Shown here piece by piece: positions 43,828 through 47,484 of a stretch of 47,484 nt of DNA. A program made the position numbers and the translations under genes. How positions within the stretch are numbered: the first letter of the stretch is position 1; each line of letters starts with the position of its first letter. The notes beneath the pieces are model-generated. The model saw nothing but the letters and a program-made list of their open reading frames with translations. It was not told where the DNA came from and did not search any database. The DNA comes from Paludibacteraceae bacterium (GTDB lineage Bacteria; Bacteroidota; Bacteroidia; Bacteroidales; Paludibacteraceae), in contig JAGBCD010000023.1 of NCBI GenBank assembly GCA_017938155.1, positions 1 to 47,484 of the forward strand. The letters are read 5' to 3'.

Positions 43828-43839
43828 CACAAATGCCTA

Positions 43840-43871
43840 CAAAGGTACAAATACTTACCGATATAAACAAG
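43840..43871 (-). promoter_or_regulatory. Promoter of the GT39-like/GT4/FemAB-like locus
   Basis: On the minus strand CTTG (43868-43871), 20 bases, TACCTTTG (43840-43847). It separates the rng gene from the second glycan locus. The start would fall near 43834, giving a nearly leaderless message for ATG 43827. Confidence 0.7.
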
Positions 43872-43894
43872 TTTTTCTATTCAAATACTCTTTT

Positions 43895-45487
43895 CTATCC
43901 CTTATTTCCTTCTACCACAATCTTCTCCCCCTTCTCATCATAGAACTTCACATCAAGCATATGCAACATTTGGTCTTCTACCGTCTTTACATCATACTTC
44001 TTCTTCCATTGTCTTTTTAAACTTCGCAGCCACCCTCTACTCACGTACGAGTAAACATACGGATGCAAATGCATGCTCAATTGACCTTGGTACTGTTCAC
44101 GAATTGTTGACAATTGTTTCTCTATCTCATCCATCAACATGATTGAAGGCTGTACTTTACCTTTTCCCATGCACGTAGGACAAGTATCCATCACATCAAT
44201 CTCCAATGCTGGACGCACACGCTGACGTGTAATCTGCATCAGTCCAAATTTACTCAAGGGTAGCAGATTATGCTTTGCGCGGTCACGACTCATCAACTCT
44301 TTCATCTTGTCATACAACTGTTGTTGATGCTCCTTAGAGTCCATATCAATGAAGTCAACAATGATGATGCCACCTATGTCGCGCAACCGCAACTGATGCG
44401 CTATCTCTTCAGCTGCTAACATATTAAAATGAAAAGCATTCTCTTCTTGATCCTCATGCACCTTCTTTGTTCCTGAGTTCACATCTATTGAGAACAACGC
44501 CTCTGTCTTATCAATCACCAAATATCCTCCCTCTTTAAACCCTACTATTCTTCCCAAACCAGTCTTCATTTGTCTGGTAATATCATACTTATCCAATATG
44601 GGCTGACTACCTTTATAATGTTTCACTATTTTTATGCTATCTGGGGCAATCAACTCTACATACTGACGCACTTCACGATACAACTCCTCATCATTCACGT
44701 GAATAGCACTGAAGTTAGGATTAAACAAATCACGAATCAACCCTATTGTACGACCTATCTCTTGACACACCAAACATACATCTTTATCCTTATTGTTTTG
44801 AATCAACGGATTCTCTTTGGGATGTTGCACATGGTGAATTGTTTCTTCCCAGCGTTTAACCAATATCTGCATCTCATTATCCAATTCCGCCACACGCTTA
44901 TCCTCTGCAGAGGTACGAACAATCACGCCAAAACCATGAGGTTTAATCGATTGCACCAATTGCTTCAACCTACTCCTTTCGCTCTCACGTTTTATCTTAC
45001 TGCTTATCATCACCTTGTCAGCAAAGGGAATCAAAACGATATTTCGTCCTGCGATGCTTATCTCCGCTGTCAAACGAGGGCCCTTCGTGTTGATAGGCTC
45101 CTTCGTTACTTGCACCAGCAATAGATCGCCTACTTTCAAGTAGTCACTTATCTGTCCTTCTTTTCCAATGGTTGACATTCGTTGTATACGCAACATACTA
45201 GGTGCTTTACGACGATCACTCATCGCTTTGGACAAGTAATTCTGAGTTGTCAAAAAATCAGACCCTAAATCCAAAAAATGCAAGAAGGCTTCTTTCTCAT
45301 ACCCCACATCTACAAACACAGCATTCAAAGCGGGCAACAACTTTTTTACCCTCCCCAAATAGATATTCCCCACGGAATAGTTATCTATATTCTTCTCTTC
45401 TTTATTGACTTCTTGCAAACGATCATTCTCCGTCAATGCTATCGTTATTTCGTTTTGCTGAACATCAACAATCAATTCATTTTTCAT
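43895..45487 (-). CDS. rng: Ribonuclease E/G family protein
   Basis: The 530-residue protein has an N-terminal S1 RNA-binding domain (VGNIYLGRVKKLLPALNAVF, about 40-120), the catalytic DNase I-like region with IIIVDFIDMDSKEHQ (metal-binding Asp) and the zinc-link CPTC followed by MGKGKV. Length matches RNase G rather than full RNase E. It processes rRNA and decays mRNA. The frame starts at a GTG at 45493; the ATG at 45487 (MKNELIVDVQQ) is chosen. A terminator (45503-45556) separates it from the HU genes. Confidence 0.93.
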   Translation of the reverse strand: MKNELIVDVQQNEITIALTENDRLQEVNKEEKNIDNYSVGNIYLGRVKKLLPALNAVFVDVGYEKEAFLHFLDLGSDFLTTQNYLSKAMSDRRKAPSMLRIQRMSTIGKEGQISDYLKVGDLLLVQVTKEPINTKGPRLTAEISIAGRNIVLIPFADKVMISSKIKRESERSRLKQLVQSIKPHGFGVIVRTSAEDKRVAELDNEMQILVKRWEETIHHVQHPKENPLIQNNKDKDVCLVCQEIGRTIGLIRDLFNPNFSAIHVNDEELYREVRQYVELIAPDSIKIVKHYKGSQPILDKYDITRQMKTGLGRIVGFKEGGYLVIDKTEALFSIDVNSGTKKVHEDQEENAFHFNMLAAEEIAHQLRLRDIGGIIIVDFIDMDSKEHQQQLYDKMKELMSRDRAKHNLLPLSKFGLMQITRQRVRPALEIDVMDTCPTCMGKGKVQPSIMLMDEIEKQLSTIREQYQGQLSMHLHPYVYSYVSRGWLRSLKRQWKKKYDVKTVEDQMLHMLDVKFYDEKGEKIVVEGNKG

Positions 45488-45502
45488 ACTCACCTCATAT
45501 AT

Positions 45503-45556
45503 AAAAAAATAGCTTTGTAGCCTTGAGTCTATTTCAACTCAACATTGCCACAAAGC
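45503..45556 (-). terminator. Terminator of the HU/small basic protein operon
   Basis: Read on the minus strand, GCTTTGT (45550-45556) pairs with ACAAAGC (45512-45518) with an inner TTGAG/CTCAA helix (45523-45527 with 45538-45542), followed by a T7 run at 45503-45509. It lies 60 bases past the stop of the small basic protein and just before rng. Confidence 0.8.
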
Positions 45557-45615
45557 CTAACCAACAAATGCGTCATATTGCACTTGGCATAACAAAAAAG
45601 GAATTTAATTATCCA

Positions 45616-45705
45616 TTATTTATGCTTATGACGATTCTTACGCAAGCGTTTTTTACGTTTGTGTGTAGACATTTTGTGTCTCTTATGTTTCTTTCCGTTT
45701 GGCAT
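45616..45705 (-). CDS. 29-residue basic AURKAIP1/COX24-type protein
   Basis: A complete 29-codon frame (ATG at 45705, TAA at 45616) encodes an extremely basic peptide beginning MPNGKKHKRHKMSTHKRK: eighteen Lys, Arg or His residues. This is the Bacteroidota form of the AURKAIP1/COX24 domain related to the mitochondrial small-subunit protein mS38, so it is probably a ribosome-associated protein. It lies 23 bases after the HU gene on the same strand and before a good terminator. Confidence 0.85.
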   Translation of the reverse strand: MPNGKKHKRHKMSTHKRKKRLRKNRHKHK

Positions 45706-45728
45706 AATGTATATATGTTTTAATTTGT

Positions 45729-46004
45729 TTATTTCAATAGCATATCTTTAAACTCATTAGACGGCTTAAAATATGGAATCTTATGCTCTGGAACAACGAT
45801 TGACGTTGCCTTGGTTATGTTACGAGCTATCTTTTGTGCACGTGTTTTAGTAATAAAACTTCCAAAACCACGCAAATACACATCATCACCAGTAGCTACT
45901 CCTTTTTTAATGTTTTGCATTGCTGCTTCCAATACAGTTGATATCGTAGCACGATCATATCCTGTTTGTATCGCAATTGCACTTATCAAATCCGCCTTTG
46001 TCAT
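45729..46004 (-). CDS. HU family DNA-binding protein
   Basis: The 91-residue protein has HU/IHF length and pattern: N-terminal helices (MTKADLISAIAIQTGYDRAT), the GDDVYLRGFGSF turn and the beta-arm, with ARNI-KATSIVVPEHK and C-terminal PYFKPSNEFKDML. It bends and packages DNA and acts as a histone-like protein. The co-transcribed small basic protein follows. A promoter-like TACCTTTG lies upstream at 46072-46079. Confidence 0.96.
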   Translation of the reverse strand: MTKADLISAIAIQTGYDRATISTVLEAAMQNIKKGVATGDDVYLRGFGSFITKTRAQKIARNITKATSIVVPEHKIPYFKPSNEFKDMLLK

Positions 46005-46071
46005 AATAATTATTGTTTATCTATTTTTTACAAATTTATACTATCAACATACATTGTTGCGAAAATCGGTG

Positions 46072-46101
46072 CAAAGGTAATATATTTTTTTTATTTACAA
46101 A
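46072..46101 (-). promoter_or_regulatory. Probable promoter for the HU operon
   Basis: On the minus strand TACCTTTG (46072-46079) lies 18 bases from TTTG (46098-46101), two bases shorter than the spacing seen in other promoters of this window. The start would be about 60 bases before the HU ATG. Confidence 0.6.
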
Positions 46102-46141
46102 AGTTTTTTGTTAAAAATTTTCCTACATTATTTTTTTTCTA

Positions 46142-46149
46142 TACCTTTG
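46142..46149 (+). promoter_or_regulatory. -7 box of the mutY promoter
   Basis: TACCTTTG fits TAnnTTTG; the -33 area at about 46118 is only T-rich (TTTT). A start near 46155 gives a leader of about 17 bases. Confidence 0.55.
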
Positions 46150-46171
46150 TAACACATTTTATTATAATAAT

Positions 46172-47227
46172 ATGGCAAAATCATCTTTCTATATTTCATT
46201 ATACAATTGGTACGATGCCAACAAACGCATTTTACCTTGGCGCGAAACTAACGACCCTTATCTTATTTGGATTAGTGAAATCATCTTACAACAAACTAGA
46301 GTTGCACAGGGATTGAGTTACTACCACAATTTTATTCATCATTTCCCTAATATCTCCTCCTTAGCCCATGCCACCAAAGAACAAGTACTCAATTGTTGGC
46401 AAGGATTAGGATATTACTCACGAGCGAGAAACCTTCACAAAGCAGCCCAATTATTAAAAGACCATTTCCCTACTACTTTTGACCAAATACGCGCACTGCC
46501 AGGCATTGGTGAATACACTGCTGGAGCTATTATGAGTTTTGCTTTCAATATGCCTTACCCTGCTATTGATGGAAATGTTTACCGAGTGTTAGCTCGTCTA
46601 TACGACTCTGAAGTAATCTTTGACACCTATAGTGGCAAAAAACATTTTCATCAGCTTGCCAATCAACTCATGGATCGTGAGAACCCTCGACTCTTCAATA
46701 GTGCCATCATGGAATTTGGAGCATTATACTGCACTCCACTATCACCCGAATGCAGCACATGTCCTATCCAGAACCATTGCTTAGCATATGCTCATAATAC
46801 AGTTGAATTGTTACCTCTTCGCAAGAAAAAGAATGCGCTCAAAGATCGTTATTTGAACTATATTATATACCTTTGCAAATCAGACTCCACATATCTAACG
46901 CTCATCCATCAGAGAAACGATAACGACATTTGGAAGCATTTGTGGGAGTTCCCAATGGTTGAGTCTATGGATTCCCTGCTTGATATACAGACTATTGAGA
47001 ATCGTTTACTATCTACTTCATTTATTTCCGAGCATCATATTCTTGCACAACGCGATTTCAAGCACATTCTGAGTCATCAGCGTTTGCACGCCCGATTCAT
47101 CATCCAGTCCGTTTCCTCGCTACCATCCATTGAGCATTGCAAAACCATTTCGATAGACGAGTTATCCAACTACCCATTATCTCGTCTAAACGAAAAAGCA
47201 GTTGAGTTTCTTTACACTTTCCTTTAA
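46172..47227 (+). CDS. mutY: A/G-specific adenine glycosylase
   Basis: The 351-residue protein removes adenine mispaired with 8-oxoguanine. It has Glu36 in WISEIILQQTRV, the helix-hairpin-helix LPGIGEYTAGAI (109-120), catalytic Asp133 in AIDGNVYRVLARL and a [4Fe-4S] ligand set C-X6-C-X2-C-X5-C (Cys187, 194, 197, 203). The C-terminal NUDIX-like 8-oxoG recognition domain follows (about 225-345). Length is complete. Confidence 0.97.
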   Translation: MAKSSFYISLYNWYDANKRILPWRETNDPYLIWISEIILQQTRVAQGLSYYHNFIHHFPNISSLAHATKEQVLNCWQGLGYYSRARNLHKAAQLLKDHFPTTFDQIRALPGIGEYTAGAIMSFAFNMPYPAIDGNVYRVLARLYDSEVIFDTYSGKKHFHQLANQLMDRENPRLFNSAIMEFGALYCTPLSPECSTCPIQNHCLAYAHNTVELLPLRKKKNALKDRYLNYIIYLCKSDSTYLTLIHQRNDNDIWKHLWEFPMVESMDSLLDIQTIENRLLSTSFISEHHILAQRDFKHILSHQRLHARFIIQSVSSLPSIEHCKTISIDELSNYPLSRLNEKAVEFLYTFL

Positions 47228-47254
47228 TAAAACTCACGTTATGAGGTATTTATT

Positions 47255-47285
47255 AATAGTATTCGGATGTCTCCCGAATACTATT
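47255..47285 (+). terminator. 12-bp hairpin downstream of mutY
   Basis: AATAGTATTCGG (47255-47266) is perfectly complementary to CCGAATACTATT (47274-47285), with a 7-base loop. It lies 28 bases after the stop and could end transcription, though only TTTG follows. The ATTCGG/CCGAAT core is that of the palindromes at 13845-13901, so it may be a repeat. The remainder of the gap up to the window edge has no recognised gene. Confidence 0.55.
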
Positions 47286-47457
47286 TGTATTTCTGAGTAT
47301 ATCTGAGTTCCCTTATCTCAAATCCTTCGGTTAAGTGCTCGCGGATTTCCCTGTGAGTCAATCTCCTTTCTCATCTATGTTCATTATCTCAAATACTATT
47401 GGGGCATTATTATCTTTCTATATTCATTGTCCTACAGGCCACTAAACTGAGCACTCC

Positions 47458-47484
47458 CCAATCACCAATCACCAATCACCAATC
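47458..47484. repeat. CCAATCA heptamer tandem repeat running off the window
   Basis: Three full CCAATCA units (47458-47478) and a partial fourth reach the end of the window. More copies may continue beyond. Confidence 0.85.

Overview
The window looks like chromosomal DNA from a Bacteroidales bacterium (phylum Bacteroidota). Evidence: at least nine promoters fit the Bacteroides-type consensus (TTTG or CTTG, about 20 bp, TAnnTTTG); there is a PorE-type type IX secretion component (TPR, PD40 propeller, regulatory-like fold, OmpA domain), a Wzi-like outer-membrane barrel, a bactofilin, a 29-residue AURKAIP1/COX24-type protein next to HU, and a Bacteroidota-style YidC with a long N-terminal periplasmic domain. 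No rRNA or tRNA gene was seen. Everything here comes from reading the sequence and knowledge of protein families; no database search was run.

Layout. 1-9967 is all minus strand: a secreted protein cut by the window edge, then (in transcription order) an XRE regulator, ettA, fabD-aspS, and lon with a CNNM-family membrane protein. 9968-10996 is a 1-kb gene-free stretch: first very AT-rich with two adjacent DnaA-box-like 9-mers, then what looks like a roughly 300-nt structured RNA with its own promoter and a pseudoknot-like 3' end. 10997-13756 encodes a secreted trypsin-like protease and an unknown exported protein. 13757-14661 is a repeat- and hairpin-rich gap. 14662-20555 holds cdsA, an acidic protein, an LpxL-like acyltransferase, a GT2 glycosyltransferase, a Wzi-like protein, an OmpH/Skp-like protein and a small membrane protein. 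20704-27672 is a plus-strand run: bactofilin, DUF1015 protein, porE-like gene, thyA, folA, yidC.

27852-38199 is a tightly packed 12-gene minus-strand operon. It starts with an acyl carrier protein, an SDR reductase, a polysaccharide deacetylase, two left-handed beta-helix acyltransferases and a KAS III enzyme, continues with a DUF354 protein, a WbpB/WlbA-like oxidase and a WecB/WbpI-like epimerase, and ends with an MBOAT acyltransferase, its SGNH-like partner and a DUF2520 protein. The set suggests a surface glycan carrying an amino-uronic sugar and a locally made short acyl group. After a repeat-laden spacer with a four-helix-bundle protein and a DUF4143-type ATPase come a second small glycan locus (FemAB-like, GT4, GT39-like; 40300-43827), then rng, the 29-residue basic protein, HU and mutY.

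The strongest candidates for something undescribed are the structured RNA at about 10663-10965, the acyl-assembly glycan operon, and the fully superimposed divergent promoters at 15550-15585.
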